Shown: positions 16,514 through 25,039 of the stretch, in pieces
Layout of the letters: every line of letters begins with the position of its first letter
Position numbering within the stretch: the first letter of the stretch is position 1
Origin: DAISJM01 sp036821485
GTDB taxonomy: Bacteria; Verrucomicrobiota; Kiritimatiellia; CAIQIC01; JAGNIJ01
Length of the DNA stretch: 64,000 bases
NCBI GenBank assembly: GCA_036821485.1
Contig: DAISJM010000014.1
Location: 1-64,000 of the forward strand
Direction of reading: 5' to 3'
Position numbers and translations under genes: made by a program
Notes under the pieces: model-generated
Seen by the model: only the letters and a program-made list of their open reading frames with translations
Database searches by the model: none
Told to the model about the DNA's origin: nothing

Positions 16514-17836
16514 ATGTCAGGGATTTTCAAGGCTTACGACATTCGCGGCGTGTACGGCAAGACACTCACCGACGACATCGCTTTCAAGCTCGGCCGCGCG
16601 TTCGTCACCTTCCTCAAGTGCCGCAAGGTCGTCATCGGCCGGGACATGCGCCCCCACTCTGTTCCGCTCTTCAACGCGCTCGCCAAGGGCGTCACCCTCC
16701 AGGGCGGGGATGTGATCGACGTCGGACTCTGCTCCACCCCGATGTCCTACTACGCCAACGGCAAACTCGGCGCCGACGCGTCCATCATGATCACCGCGTC
16801 GCACAATCCCGGCGAGTGGAACGGCTTCAAGATGTGCCGTGAAAAGGCCATTCCGATCAGCGGCGCCACCGGCATCAAGGACTTGGAAGCCCTTGTCCAA
16901 TCCTGCAAGTTCGCGCCCACGCCCGCGCAGCCCGGCAAGATCACTCAGCATGACATCAGCGCCGATTACATCGCCCACATCCGCTCGTTCGCCGACATCA
17001 AGCGCCCCATCCGCGTCGCGATCGATTACGCCAACTCCATGGGCATCTCCGAAGGCCGCGTCCTCGACGGGCTTGTTGAGATTACTCCGCTGTTCGACCA
17101 GATGGACGGCACCTTCCCCAACCACGAAGCCAACCCGCTCAAGCTCGATACGCTGGAGCCCATCCAGAAGGTCATCCGCGCCGGCAAGTACGATTTCGGT
17201 ATCGCCTTCGACGGCGACGCGGATCGCGCCGGCTTCCTCGACGAGAAGGGCAATGTCGTGCCCATGGATATGATCACCGCCCTCATCGCGCAATCGATCC
17301 TCAAGCGCGAAAAGGGTGGCGCGGTGTTCTACGATCTCCGCAGCAGTTGGGCGGTCAAGGAAGTCATCCTCGAAAACGGCGGCAAGCCGATGATGTCCCG
17401 CGTGGGTCACGCGTTCATCAAGCAGCAGATGCGCGACGCCAACGCCGTGTTCGCCGGCGAGCTCTCCGGCCACTACTACTTCCGCGAGAACTACTTCACC
17501 GAAAGCTCCTCGCTCGCCGCGCTGTTCGTCGCCAACCTCGTCAGCCAGTCCGGCAAGCCGCTGTCGGAGATGATCAAACCGATCCAGCGCTACTTCGCCA
17601 GCGGCGAAATCAACTCCGAAGTCCACGATGTCCAGGCCGTCTTCCCCCGACTCCGCGAGAAATTCACCGGCGGCAAGGTGATCGAACTCGACGGGCTCTC
17701 CATTGAGTTCAGCGATTGGTGGTTCAACGTCCGCCCGTCCAACACCGAGCCGCTCGTCCGCCTCAACCTCGAGGCCAAGACGAAGGCAATGATGGAGAAG
17801 CGGCGCGACGAAGTGCTGGCCATCATCCGGGCGTAA
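16514..17836 (+). CDS. Phosphomannomutase/phosphoglucomutase
   Basis: The 440-aa alpha-D-phosphohexomutase interconverts hexose 6- and 1-phosphates to feed nucleotide-sugar synthesis. It begins FKAYDIRGVYG. The phosphoserine loop is TASHNPGEWNGFK near residue 95, the magnesium loop is FDGDADRAGF near 233, the sugar loop GELSGHYYF is near 315, and the phosphate-binding RPSNTEPLVRL is near 408. This places it with AlgC/ManB-type dual-specificity enzymes. The ATG at 16514 has GGAGGAG about 8 bases upstream. It is divergent from cysK and stands alone, followed by a short weak hairpin with TTTT and then palindromic repeats. Confidence 0.92.
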   Translation: MSGIFKAYDIRGVYGKTLTDDIAFKLGRAFVTFLKCRKVVIGRDMRPHSVPLFNALAKGVTLQGGDVIDVGLCSTPMSYYANGKLGADASIMITASHNPGEWNGFKMCREKAIPISGATGIKDLEALVQSCKFAPTPAQPGKITQHDISADYIAHIRSFADIKRPIRVAIDYANSMGISEGRVLDGLVEITPLFDQMDGTFPNHEANPLKLDTLEPIQKVIRAGKYDFGIAFDGDADRAGFLDEKGNVVPMDMITALIAQSILKREKGGAVFYDLRSSWAVKEVILENGGKPMMSRVGHAFIKQQMRDANAVFAGELSGHYYFRENYFTESSSLAALFVANLVSQSGKPLSEMIKPIQRYFASGEINSEVHDVQAVFPRLREKFTGGKVIELDGLSIEFSDWWFNVRPSNTEPLVRLNLEAKTKAMMEKRRDEVLAIIRA

Positions 17837-17853
17837 GGGCCGCCCTTTTCAGT

Positions 17854-17968
17854 GTAGGGCCGCTGCTCGTCGGCGGCCTTGGGGTTCTCCCGCAAAGTAG
17901 GGCCGCTGCTTGTCGGCGGCCGGGCGTTCGGCCTGCGACAAGCGCAGGCCCGACAAAAGGCAGCCTAC
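17854..17968. repeat. GTAG-footed REP-like palindromes after the phosphohexomutase gene
   Basis: A single hairpin copy begins GTAGGGCCGC at 17854. A full double copy runs 17897-17968: GTAGG foot, hairpin GGCCGCTG-CTTGT-CGGCGGCC, second hairpin GGCCTGCG-ACAAG-CGCAGGCC, and an inverted foot CCTAC. It is the same family as the repeats around the transposase gene at 36.5-37.4 kb, in the opposite orientation. The inverted GTAG foot (17965-17968) contains the TAG stop of the neighbouring minus-strand lipoprotein gene. Confidence 0.75.
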
Positions 17969-18618
17969 CGCCGCCCGATTTCCAGACCCGTGATCGTCAG
18001 GCTCCGCACCGGCATCGGCTGCGACGCCGTGGAGAGACGAAACTCGCGCACATCGGACCAATCCATCTCGCCCTCGGCTTTCGTTTCCTCCGAGCCGATG
18101 GCGGAAATAATCGGTCCGCGCGCCGGAAGAGCATCGAGCGGAATAGCGTAGGTTCCCCACGCGCGATTTGCGCCCACCTGGTAGTCGGCCAGCGGCACAT
18201 CCACCAGCACGCGACCATTTGACCGGTCGCCGTCCACCACGGCAAAGGTGATATGCGCCGCGATCGCCCGCGGCTTCAGCCGAAACCGGATGGCGCGCAT
18301 GGCCCGACCGGTCGAAACATTCAGCGGGGTCCTCATGGCAAAGCCCGCGTAAGAATACCCCTCCTGCGGGAACGTCACATTCCACTCCCCGGTTGTCTCG
18401 CGCCAGACGAATTTCTGCCGTGTCACCCCCTGCGGATAGACGTAATCGTCCTCAAGGTCCCTGACACGCAGCAGCGCAATGCGCCCGGGCCCGCCCTTGA
18501 GGTTGCGCACGAATTCATAGGCATCGCCGTTCGTACTGCAGCTTGCGGTGAAGAGACAGAGCACAGCCCCAAAGAAAAGCAGGCGCGCAACCGGCAGGAT
18601 GTAGCGAATCCGTCCCAT
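17965..18618 (-). CDS. Putative lipoprotein with carbohydrate-binding-like fold
   Basis: The 217-aa protein has a lipoprotein signal peptide with cysteine in TASC near residue 27, so it should be lipid-anchored at an envelope membrane. The rest is beta-rich, with ALLRVRDLEDDYVYPQG and a late LTITGLEIG strand. This resembles carbohydrate-binding modules such as CBM11, but the match is weak. GGGAAGGG precedes the ATG. The stop codon lies in a palindromic repeat. No operon partner is present and the function is unknown. Confidence 0.65.
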   Translation of the reverse strand: MGRIRYILPVARLLFFGAVLCLFTASCSTNGDAYEFVRNLKGGPGRIALLRVRDLEDDYVYPQGVTRQKFVWRETTGEWNVTFPQEGYSYAGFAMRTPLNVSTGRAMRAIRFRLKPRAIAAHITFAVVDGDRSNGRVLVDVPLADYQVGANRAWGTYAIPLDALPARGPIISAIGSEETKAEGEMDWSDVREFRLSTASQPMPVRSLTITGLEIGRR

Positions 18619-18727
18619 GAGACCCTTCCCCCACCATACCCAGCGTGCTACGCGACGGAAAGTGGCCCGCGCAATTTACTATGGAAAGACCCGCGATGTG
18701 CTGCTATGTTTTCCCCGGCTTTCCAAG

Positions 18728-18799
18728 GGCGCGGTAGCCAAGTGGCAAGGCAGAGGTCTGCAAAACCTCTATTCATCGGTTCGATTCCGATCCGCGCCT
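18728..18799 (+). tRNA. tRNA-Cys (GCA)
   Basis: A complete cloverleaf is visible: acceptor GGCGCGG (18728-18734) pairs with CCGCGCC (18792-18798). The anticodon stem GAGGT/ACCTC encloses loop CTGCAAA, giving anticodon GCA. The T arm has GGTTCGATTCC. The 3' CCA is not encoded. A GC-rich hairpin follows directly. Confidence 0.95.
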
Positions 18800-18801
18800 C
18801 C

Positions 18802-18824
18802 AACCCTTCGCTCTGCGAAGGGTT
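18802..18824 (+). terminator. Hairpin after tRNA-Cys
   Basis: A perfect 9-bp stem AACCCTTCG / CGAAGGGTT (18802-18810 with 18816-18824) with a 5-base loop starts three bases after the tRNA. It ends in TTGT rather than a T-run, so it may be a terminator or a processing signal. Confidence 0.5.
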
Positions 18825-19008
18825 GTCACGCCGTAGCCGACCGAGCATAGCGAGGTCGCGAAGGCGGACTGATCGAAGCCGGGTCTCGGGTTGTCACGCC
18901 GTAGTCGACCGAGCATGACGAGGTCGCGGAGGCGGACAGATCAGAGCTTGGCTTCGGGTCGTCACGCCGTAGCCGACCGAGCATAGCGAGGTCGCGAAGG
19001 CGGACAGC
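18825..19008. repeat. Three tandem repeats of 68-bp period
   Basis: Units start with GTCACGCCGTAG at 18825, 18893 and 18961, an exact 68-base period. The first 45 bases of each unit are conserved, with only a few substitutions, and the remaining 23 bases diverge. Each conserved part is itself partly palindromic: GTCaCGCC pairs with GGCGGAC, and CGACC with GGTCG. The third copy ends just before the gcvH ribosome-binding site, so the tract fills the space between tRNA-Cys and gcvH. Confidence 0.85.
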
Positions 19009-19044
19009 GTGATCGCGCTGATGGCAAGGAGGGGGAACGAAACA

Positions 19045-19437
19045 ATGAATGTGCCTGAGAATCTGAAATACACGAAGACGCACGAATGGGTTCGCGTGGA
19101 CAAGGAAACCATCACCGTCGGCATCACCGACTTCGCCCAGCACCAATTGTCCGAACTGACTTTCGTCGAACTTCCCGACCCCGGCCAGGAAGTGGCTGAA
19201 AAAGACGAAGTGGCCGTCGTTGAGTCCGTCAAAGCCGCGTCAGACGTCTACGCCCCGGTCGATGGCGTCATCACCTCGGTGAACGAGGAACTCGCCACCA
19301 AGCCCGACCTCATCAACAACGATCCGTACGGCGCCGGTTGGATTTTCAAGATGAAGGTTGAGAAGGCTTCGGATCTCGATGTGCTTCTCGACGCCGAGTC
19401 GTACGAAGAATTGCTGCCCAAGGGGCCGGAGTCCTGA
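19045..19437 (+). CDS. gcvH: Glycine cleavage system H protein
   Basis: The 130-aa protein is the lipoyl carrier of the glycine cleavage system, moving the aminomethyl group between the P, T and L proteins. It has the family opening KYTKTHEWV and the lipoyl-lysine motif VESVKAASDVYAP near residue 60. Length is normal. The ATG at 19045 has AAGGAGGGG about 10 bases upstream. gcvT and gcvP are not in the window. lipB follows 43 bases downstream, which fits its role as lipoylation substrate: LipB charges GcvH with octanoate. Confidence 0.95.
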   Translation: MNVPENLKYTKTHEWVRVDKETITVGITDFAQHQLSELTFVELPDPGQEVAEKDEVAVVESVKAASDVYAPVDGVITSVNEELATKPDLINNDPYGAGWIFKMKVEKASDLDVLLDAESYEELLPKGPES

Positions 19438-19480
19438 TTCCGCGTCCGCACGTGCCCTGGCCGCGCGGCACAGAGCCATC

Positions 19481-20179
19481 ATGAAGGCGTGCGCCATTTT
19501 TTTCGACAAACCCGTGCGCTATGCCGATGGCGTACTCCTGCAGCAACGTCTCGCAGCCGCCCGCGCCACCAGCCGCATTGCCGACGTGGTCCTCTTTCTC
19601 GAGCATCATCCGGTCGTCACGCTTGGCGCCCGTGGCCGCACCGACAGCATGCTCGTTGCGCCGGAAGAACTGGCGCGGCGCGGCATCGATTTCGCCATCG
19701 CTTCCCGAGGGGGCGATGCGACCTATCACGGGCCCGGCCAGTTGATCATGTATCCCATCCTGCGGCTCGGATCGTCCGAGGCCGACGCGCACGGCTATCT
19801 CTTCAACCTCGAGGAAGTCGCCATCCGTACCGCCGCCGATTTCGGCGTCACCGCATTCCGTCGTGATGGCAAGAACGGTGCATGGGCCGCGCAGGGCAAG
19901 ATCGCCGCCATTGGCTTCCGGCTGAAACGTTGGATCACCCTTCACGGCATGAGCTTCAACGTGAACCCCGATCTCGCCGGCTTCGGCACCATCATCCCCT
20001 GCGGTCTGCAGGGAGAACCCGTCGCCTCGCTCGGGTCCATTCTTGGCCCCGGTTGTCCGTCACTTCGCGATGTGCGGGCGACCATGCTCCGGCATTTTCA
20101 GCAGGTGCTTCGCCGTCCCCTCGAAGTTTTCGATGCAGGTTCCCCACCCCACGAACTCCGCGACCTGTTCGTCGGCTAG
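19481..20179 (+). CDS. lipB: Octanoyl-[acyl carrier protein]:protein N-octanoyltransferase LipB
   Basis: The 232-aa enzyme transfers octanoate from ACP to lipoyl-domain lysines, the first step of lipoate assembly; lipA is not in the window. Signatures are EHHPVVTLGARG near residue 39, RGGDATYHGPGQL near 75, the lysine in GKIAAIGF near 140, LHGMSFNVN near 153, and the catalytic cysteine in IIPCGL near 172. The ATG at 19481 directly precedes the conserved region; the frame upstream overlaps gcvH and is rejected. It probably forms an operon with gcvH. Confidence 0.93.
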   Translation: MKACAIFFDKPVRYADGVLLQQRLAAARATSRIADVVLFLEHHPVVTLGARGRTDSMLVAPEELARRGIDFAIASRGGDATYHGPGQLIMYPILRLGSSEADAHGYLFNLEEVAIRTAADFGVTAFRRDGKNGAWAAQGKIAAIGFRLKRWITLHGMSFNVNPDLAGFGTIIPCGLQGEPVASLGSILGPGCPSLRDVRATMLRHFQQVLRRPLEVFDAGSPPHELRDLFVG

Positions 20180-20284
20180 AATACCCGCGTCCCGCAACTT
20201 TTTGTGCGTCACTGGAAATCTCGCCGAGGTGCCTTATATTTACTGTTCCCGCAAGGGCGCGGGAGCGAGAAGGAGAAGCAGAAC

Positions 20285-20905
20285 ATGAAACATGTATTGC
20301 CAGCACTGCCGTACGCGATCGAGGCACTTGAACCGCATATCGACGCAAAAACCATGGAAATCCATCACGGCAAGCACCATGCCGCGTACATCAACAACCT
20401 GAACGCCGCGCTGGAGAAGTATCCCGAACTCCAGTCCAAGAGCGTCACGGAACTCATCCACGACCTGAGCCTCGTGCCGGACGATATCCGCACCGCCGTG
20501 CGCAACAACGGCGGCGGGCACTTCAACCACAGCCTGTTCTGGCAGTTGCTCACGCCAAACGGCGCGGGCAAACCCAAGGGCGCTTTTGCACAGGTCATCG
20601 ACAAGGAATTCGGGAGTTTCGATGACTTCAAAGCGCTCTTCTCCAAGGCCGCCGCAACGCGCTTCGGCTCCGGCTGGGCATGGCTCACAGCGAAGGGCGG
20701 TAAGTTGTGCGTATGTTCCTCGCCGAATCAGGACAGCCCCGAGATGGCAGGCGTATCCGAATGTCCCGGCCGCATCATCCTCGGCCTCGACGTCTGGGAA
20801 CACGCATACTATCTCAAGTACCAGAACCGCCGTCCCGACTATGTCGCCGCGTGGTGGAATATCGTGAACTGGGACAAGGTCGAAGAACTTTACGCAAAGA
20901 AATAG
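20285..20905 (+). CDS. Superoxide dismutase, Fe/Mn family
   Basis: The 206-aa enzyme dismutates superoxide in the cytoplasm. It starts with the typical LPALPYAIEALEPHID, and the four metal ligands can be seen: His in MEIHHGKHH, His in NHSLFW, and Asp and His in DVWEHAYYLKYQNRR. A C-terminal AAWWNIVNW follows. Sequence alone does not decide iron or manganese. The ATG at 20285 has AGAAGGAGAAG upstream. A weak promoter-like TATATT lies at 20235-20240. A strong terminator follows, so the gene is monocistronic. Confidence 0.95.
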   Translation: MKHVLPALPYAIEALEPHIDAKTMEIHHGKHHAAYINNLNAALEKYPELQSKSVTELIHDLSLVPDDIRTAVRNNGGGHFNHSLFWQLLTPNGAGKPKGAFAQVIDKEFGSFDDFKALFSKAAATRFGSGWAWLTAKGGKLCVCSSPNQDSPEMAGVSECPGRIILGLDVWEHAYYLKYQNRRPDYVAAWWNIVNWDKVEELYAKK

Positions 20906-20929
20906 CCCGCTATTCCCGATCAATGACTG

Positions 20930-20957
20930 AAAAGGGCGCTCCTCGGAGCGCCCTTTT
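20930..20957 (+). terminator. Intrinsic terminator after superoxide dismutase
   Basis: AAAAGGGCGCTC (20930-20941) pairs perfectly with GAGCGCCCTTTT (20946-20957) around a 4-base loop. It ends in TTTT on the plus strand and is flanked by A residues on the left, so it could work in both directions. Confidence 0.9.
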
Positions 20958-21029
20958 CCCTTCCGCAATTCCTGTTCGCTTTCCCCCGTCGAAGGCGTAA
21001 ACTCGACTTCTGTCTTCCCCGGAAAACCC

Positions 21030-22691
21030 GTGAAGAAGCCGTCTTTCAAGAGCTATGACGATTTTCTGAAGCGCTGGCACATCGATGTGCCGGAACACTT
21101 CAACTTCGCCTTCGATGTGGTCGACCAGATCGCCCTGGAAGATCCCCAACGCCGCGCACTTGTCCATGTCGACGATATGGACCAGAGGACGGAATACGAC
21201 TTTGCTTTCTTCAGTCGCGAATCCGCGCGCCTCGCAAAAGGGCTGGCCAGTAAGGGCCTGAAAAAGGGCGACCGGGTCATGCTGATTCTTTACCGGCGCG
21301 TGGAATTCTGGACCACCGTCCTCGCGCTCCACAAACTCGGCGCCGTCGCCATCCCCTCGCCGGCGATGCTTACCGTCAAGGACATCGAATACCGCCTGAA
21401 CGCCGCCGATGTTCGCGGCGTCATTGCCGATCATTCCGTGACCGGTCTTGTCGAGGAGGCGCGCGAAGCCTTTCCCTCATGCCGTATCGTCGTCGAGCTT
21501 GGCGGCGACCCTACGCGGCGCGGCTGGCTCCGCTACGAAGATGTCTGCGCAGCGGGCGATGCCGTCACGACGCCCCTTGAGAGAGTCGCCGGCGGAAACG
21601 ATCCGCTCTTCATCTTCTTCTCCTCCGGCACCACCGGCTCGCCGAAGATGGTGATGCACGACCACACCTATGCCGCCGCACACACTATCACCGCCGCCTG
21701 CTGGCAGGACCTCCGGCCCGGCGATCTCCACATGACCATCGCCGACACCGGCTGGGCCAAGGCAGCTTGGGGCAAGCTGTACGGCCAGTGGATGGCGGGC
21801 GCGACCGTGTTCGTCTACGATTTCCGCGGCCGCTTCAATGCGATCCGCCTCCTCAAGGTGCTGTCCGAACACCGCGTCACCACCTTCTGCGCGCCGCCGA
21901 CCGTCTATCGCCTGATGATCACGCATCACGACCTGCACAAGTTCGACCTCTCCTCGCTCCGTCACTGCACAAGTGCGGGCGAGTTGTTGAACCACGACAT
22001 CTTCGACGCGTGGAAAAAGGCCACCGGCATTTCGATCTACGAAGGCTACGGCCAGACGGAGACCACGCTCCAGATCGCAACATTTCCATTCATGAAGATT
22101 AGGCCCGGCTCCATCGGCCGTCCGTGCCCGGGCTGGGACGTGGTACTGCTGGATGAAAACGATCAGCCCGTCCCACCAAAGCAGGAGGCGGAAATCTGCA
22201 TCCGGTTGAACGGCAAGCGCCTGCTCGGCCTCTTCAACGGCTATCTCGCCGATGACAAACTCTCGGCGCGCGTCACGCGCGACGGCTTCTATCGCACCGG
22301 CGACAAAGCCTGGATGGACGAGGACGGCTACTTCTGGTTCCTCGGCAGAACCGACGATCTGATCAAGAGTTCCGGCTACCGCATCGGTCCGTTTGAAGTC
22401 GAAAGCGCGCTGGTCACCCACCCCGCCGTCGCGGAAGCCGCCGTGACCGGCGTGCCGGACGCCGTCCGCGGTCAGCTCGTCAAAGCCACCCTGGTCTTGA
22501 AGCCCGGCTTCGAGCCGTCGGAGAAGTTGATCCACGAACTGCAGGACCACGTCAAATCCATCACTGCGAGCTACAAGTATCCGCGCGTCATCGAGTTTGT
22601 GGAAGAACTGCCGAAGACTATCAGCGGGAAAATCCGGCGCGCGGAAATCCGCAACCGCGACCACGCCCGCCACGCCGACCCATCCGCGTAA
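21030..22691 (+). CDS. AMP-forming acyl-CoA synthetase (medium-chain/acetyl type)
   Basis: The 553-aa ligase activates a carboxylic acid with ATP to an acyl-adenylate and then a CoA thioester. Adenylation motifs appear in order: FFSSGTTGSPKMV near residue 195 (P-loop), YEGYGQTET near 335, YRTGDKAWMDEDGY near 425, GRTDDLIKSSGYRIGP near 442, and the catalytic lysine in KTISGKIRR near 533. The pattern is closest to ACSM-like medium-chain enzymes. The start is GTG at 21030, within the frame beginning MKKPSFKSYDDF. No beta-oxidation genes are adjacent, so the substrate remains open. Confidence 0.9.
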   Translation: MKKPSFKSYDDFLKRWHIDVPEHFNFAFDVVDQIALEDPQRRALVHVDDMDQRTEYDFAFFSRESARLAKGLASKGLKKGDRVMLILYRRVEFWTTVLALHKLGAVAIPSPAMLTVKDIEYRLNAADVRGVIADHSVTGLVEEAREAFPSCRIVVELGGDPTRRGWLRYEDVCAAGDAVTTPLERVAGGNDPLFIFFSSGTTGSPKMVMHDHTYAAAHTITAACWQDLRPGDLHMTIADTGWAKAAWGKLYGQWMAGATVFVYDFRGRFNAIRLLKVLSEHRVTTFCAPPTVYRLMITHHDLHKFDLSSLRHCTSAGELLNHDIFDAWKKATGISIYEGYGQTETTLQIATFPFMKIRPGSIGRPCPGWDVVLLDENDQPVPPKQEAEICIRLNGKRLLGLFNGYLADDKLSARVTRDGFYRTGDKAWMDEDGYFWFLGRTDDLIKSSGYRIGPFEVESALVTHPAVAEAAVTGVPDAVRGQLVKATLVLKPGFEPSEKLIHELQDHVKSITASYKYPRVIEFVEELPKTISGKIRRAEIRNRDHARHADPSA

Positions 22692-22699
22692 CTGCATGG

Positions 22700-22772
22700 G
22701 TAGGGCGGTTTCGACGAAACCGCCGCCGTAGGCCGGGGCTCTGTCCCCGGCGTCTTCCCAGGGGCGGCCTAC
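22700..22772. repeat. GTAG-footed palindromes between acyl-CoA synthetase and lysE-like gene
   Basis: The first hairpin starts GTAGGGC at 22700, with stem GGCGGTTTCG/CGAAACCGCC. The second unit runs from GTAGGCC (22728) to the inverted foot GGCCTAC (22766-22772) and encloses a CCGGGG/CCCCGG hairpin. The inverted foot contains the TAG stop of the minus-strand LysE gene, as also seen at 17965. Confidence 0.7.
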
Positions 22773-23416
22773 ACAAACCACGCCGCGCCGCTGGCGAGGA
22801 AGTATGCGCCGAGGCCGACCAGCGCGAAGCCGCACAGGACGAACAGGCCAACATATACGCCGCGCGGACAGATGCGGCGTCCGGACGCGACCGCTGCCGC
22901 GACGATGCTGTACCACGTGAGATCCGACAAGATGTGGCCGGTGTAGAAACTCGCCAGTCCGACAAAACCGCTCTTCATCGCAACCGCTGCGAAATTCAGC
23001 CCGATCGTCGCCCACCAGATCGCCCAGTACGGATTGGAGATCGAGGTAACGATGCCCGCCAGCATCGGCCCGCGCACCGCCGTCTTCGGATCGCCGCCCG
23101 CGCCCAGCGCCTGGTCTGCCGTGCGACCCGCTGTCAACGCCATCTGCCCACCCATCAGGACCAGCAGCAGCCCGCCACCCACGCCGAGCACCGCCATCGT
23201 TGTCTCGCGCGTGATCCAGACACCGAGCCCGGCCACAACTGCCGCCAACAGGAGCATCTCGAGAATCGCATGACCGGCGACGATCAGTGGGCCGGCCTTG
23301 AAGCCGCGCTTCATTACTTCGCTGATCGTCGTGGTGAGGACGGGTCCCGGCGCCATCGCGCCGGAGAAGCCGATGACAAATGCACTCCAGAAGAGAAATA
23401 GAAGCTGACCCGCCAT
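22769..23416 (-). CDS. LysE/RhtB-family amino-acid exporter
   Basis: The 215-aa inner-membrane protein has about six hydrophobic helices and the family signature GAMAPGPVLTTTISEVMKRG near residue 19, plus SISNPYWAIWW near 125. LysE-family proteins export basic or neutral amino acids or related metabolites by proton antiport. The specific substrate cannot be read from sequence. A HAD phosphatase gene ends 12 bases upstream on the same strand, so the two may be co-transcribed. The stop codon is provided by a palindromic repeat. Confidence 0.88.
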   Translation of the reverse strand: MAGQLLFLFWSAFVIGFSGAMAPGPVLTTTISEVMKRGFKAGPLIVAGHAILEMLLLAAVVAGLGVWITRETTMAVLGVGGGLLLVLMGGQMALTAGRTADQALGAGGDPKTAVRGPMLAGIVTSISNPYWAIWWATIGLNFAAVAMKSGFVGLASFYTGHILSDLTWYSIVAAAVASGRRICPRGVYVGLFVLCGFALVGLGAYFLASGAAWFV

Positions 23417-23428
23417 GCGCTCCCCCGC

Positions 23429-24094
23429 TTACTTCAGCCCAGCATACCACCCGGCAAAACGCTCTGCAGGAAAATCGGTGAAGTCCTTGATGTAGAGATC
23501 GGCATCCGGCAATGCCTCGCGCGCGTGGGTGGTCAGCAACGCCACCACGCGCATGCCCGCGTTGCGCGCCGCCTTCACGCCCGCTGTTGCATCCTCGAAA
23601 ACGACGCTGTGTTCCGGTTTTGTACCAAGCTGTTCTGCCGCCTTCAGAAAGATATCCGGCGCCGGCTTGCCGTGGGTTACGTCGTCACCCGAAACCACCG
23701 CCTGAAAAAGATCCTGCGCCCCGAGCACTTCCATGCAGGCCTCGACGTTGAGCCGCGGTGCGGAGGAACCGACCGCCGCCGGTATGCCCAGCTTCTTCAG
23801 GCCACGAAGGAAATCGAGCACGCCGGGCTGCGAATCAATGCCGTGCTCACGCGCGAGCTCGCGAAAGACCTGCTCTTTGCGGAGCGTCATCCGCTCCACC
23901 TCGTGCGGATCATGGGTCCAATGAAGAAGATCGGAAATGACCGCCTGTGTTTTGAGGCCGAGGCTGCCGAGGTTCACCATCTCGGGCAAATGATGCTCTT
24001 CGAGAAGGGCAAGCCGTTCCCAGCTCAGCACATGAAGCCGGGAGGAATCCACGACGACTCCATCCCAGTCAAAAATGGCGGCGGGCAAGGTCAC
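23429..24094 (-). CDS. HAD-superfamily hydrolase, beta-phosphoglucomutase-like
   Basis: The 221-aa protein has all four HAD motifs: I, FDWDGVVVDS; II, the serine in GSSAPRLN; III, the lysine in HGKPAPD; and IV, FEDATAGVKAA. A helical cap sits between I and II. It should be a sugar-phosphate or small-phosphate phosphatase, or a beta-phosphoglucomutase-type enzyme. The start is unclear: GTG at 24094 places motif I where the family expects it, while a TTG at 24121 adds nine residues and overlaps a palindromic element. Neither has a clear ribosome-binding site. It follows tsf on the same strand, separated by that element. Confidence 0.82.
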   Translation of the reverse strand: MTLPAAIFDWDGVVVDSSRLHVLSWERLALLEEHHLPEMVNLGSLGLKTQAVISDLLHWTHDPHEVERMTLRKEQVFRELAREHGIDSQPGVLDFLRGLKKLGIPAAVGSSAPRLNVEACMEVLGAQDLFQAVVSGDDVTHGKPAPDIFLKAAEQLGTKPEHSVVFEDATAGVKAARNAGMRVVALLTTHAREALPDADLYIKDFTDFPAERFAGWYAGLK

Positions 24095-24114
24095 GGTGTA
24101 CGTGGGGAGAAAAG

Positions 24115-24162
24115 TTTCCAAGGGTTGGAAAATCCTGAATGGATTTTTCCAACCCTTGGAAA
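24115..24162. repeat. Double-palindrome element, copy 1
   Basis: Two copies of TTTCCAA-N3-TTGGAAA (24115-24131 and 24146-24162) have centres 31 bases apart. The halves are also inverted copies of each other, so the whole element can fold into one stem of about 21 bp with a TGAAT loop and one bulged T. On the minus strand it lies 7 bases after the tsf stop and is followed by CTTTTC, so terminator activity is possible. Confidence 0.85.
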
Positions 24163-24169
24163 AACAAAC

Positions 24170-25006
24170 TTAGACACCGACCTGGTAGCGCGCGAAGCGG
24201 CGGATCGTGAGCGTATCGCCCAGTTCCTTGCCCTTCGCCGCCAGCCATTCGGTCACGGACTGTTCGGGATCCTTGACGAAGCCCTGTTCCACGAGGCAAA
24301 CCGTAGCGTAGAACTTCTCCATCTTCCCGTTCACGATTTTATCCACGATATTCGCAGGCTTGTTCTCGACCTGCTTTGCGTAGATTTCGCGCTCGGCCTG
24401 AACGACTTCCGGGCTCACGTCCGCACGACCCAGGCTCTGCGGATTGCAGGCTGCGATGTGCAGCGTGATGTCTTTGACCACTTCCTTGAAGAGCTCCTTC
24501 TGGACTGTGGCTTCATTCGTGCAGCCGACTTCGAGCAGCACACCGACCTTGCCGCCAAGGTGGATATAGCTGGCCACCGCGCCGGGCTGGCTGATTTCGA
24601 AGCGGACGCTGCGACGGATGATGAGGTTCTCGCCGGTCTCCTGAATCTTGGCGGTCACCTCGGCCTTCATGGCCTCACCGAGATCGCCCTGAACGGTCTT
24701 GGCCTTCTCGACGACGGTCTTCAGGAAGGCCTGAAACACCGGGCTGCGCGCGACGAAGTCGGTCTCGGAATTCACTTCCACGAGAACGCCGAGCTTGCCG
24801 CCGGATGCGACATCGGCCGCAACCTGGCCTTCCTTGGCCGTACGCGACGCCTTCTTGCCGGCAACGGCAAGACCGCGCTCGCGCAGGATGCGGACAGCCT
24901 TCTCCTTGTCACCGCCCGCTTCGACGAGTGCGCGCTTGCACTCCATCATGCCGACGTTGGTTTCTTCTCTCAGCTCTTTGACGAGCAATGCATTGATCTC
25001 AACCAT
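24170..25006 (-). CDS. tsf: Translation elongation factor Ts
   Basis: The 278-aa protein regenerates GTP-bound EF-Tu. It has the N-terminal UBA-like domain with VKELREETNVGMMECKRAL near residue 9 and the core motif VEVNSETDFVAR near 75, with the Asp-Phe pair that inserts into EF-Tu. Dimerisation-domain sequence and the terminal region follow normally. The ATG at 25006 has AAAGGA upstream. It follows rpsB as in nearly all bacteria, 33 bases apart. A double-palindrome element lies directly after its stop. Confidence 0.96.
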   Translation of the reverse strand: MVEINALLVKELREETNVGMMECKRALVEAGGDKEKAVRILRERGLAVAGKKASRTAKEGQVAADVASGGKLGVLVEVNSETDFVARSPVFQAFLKTVVEKAKTVQGDLGEAMKAEVTAKIQETGENLIIRRSVRFEISQPGAVASYIHLGGKVGVLLEVGCTNEATVQKELFKEVVKDITLHIAACNPQSLGRADVSPEVVQAEREIYAKQVENKPANIVDKIVNGKMEKFYATVCLVEQGFVKDPEQSVTEWLAAKGKELGDTLTIRRFARYQVGV

Positions 25007-25039
25007 AACACGAATTCCTTTCCAGATGCGTGAACCGCG

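Noticed and set aside
18825..19008. Possible small CRISPR array
   Set aside because: The repeated part is 45 bases with internal palindromes and only three units, the spacers share sequence, and no cas genes are in the window.
21477..23450. A 657-codon minus-strand frame covering part of the acyl-CoA synthetase and LysE genes
   Set aside because: It overlaps two well-supported genes in another frame or strand and encodes no known domain.
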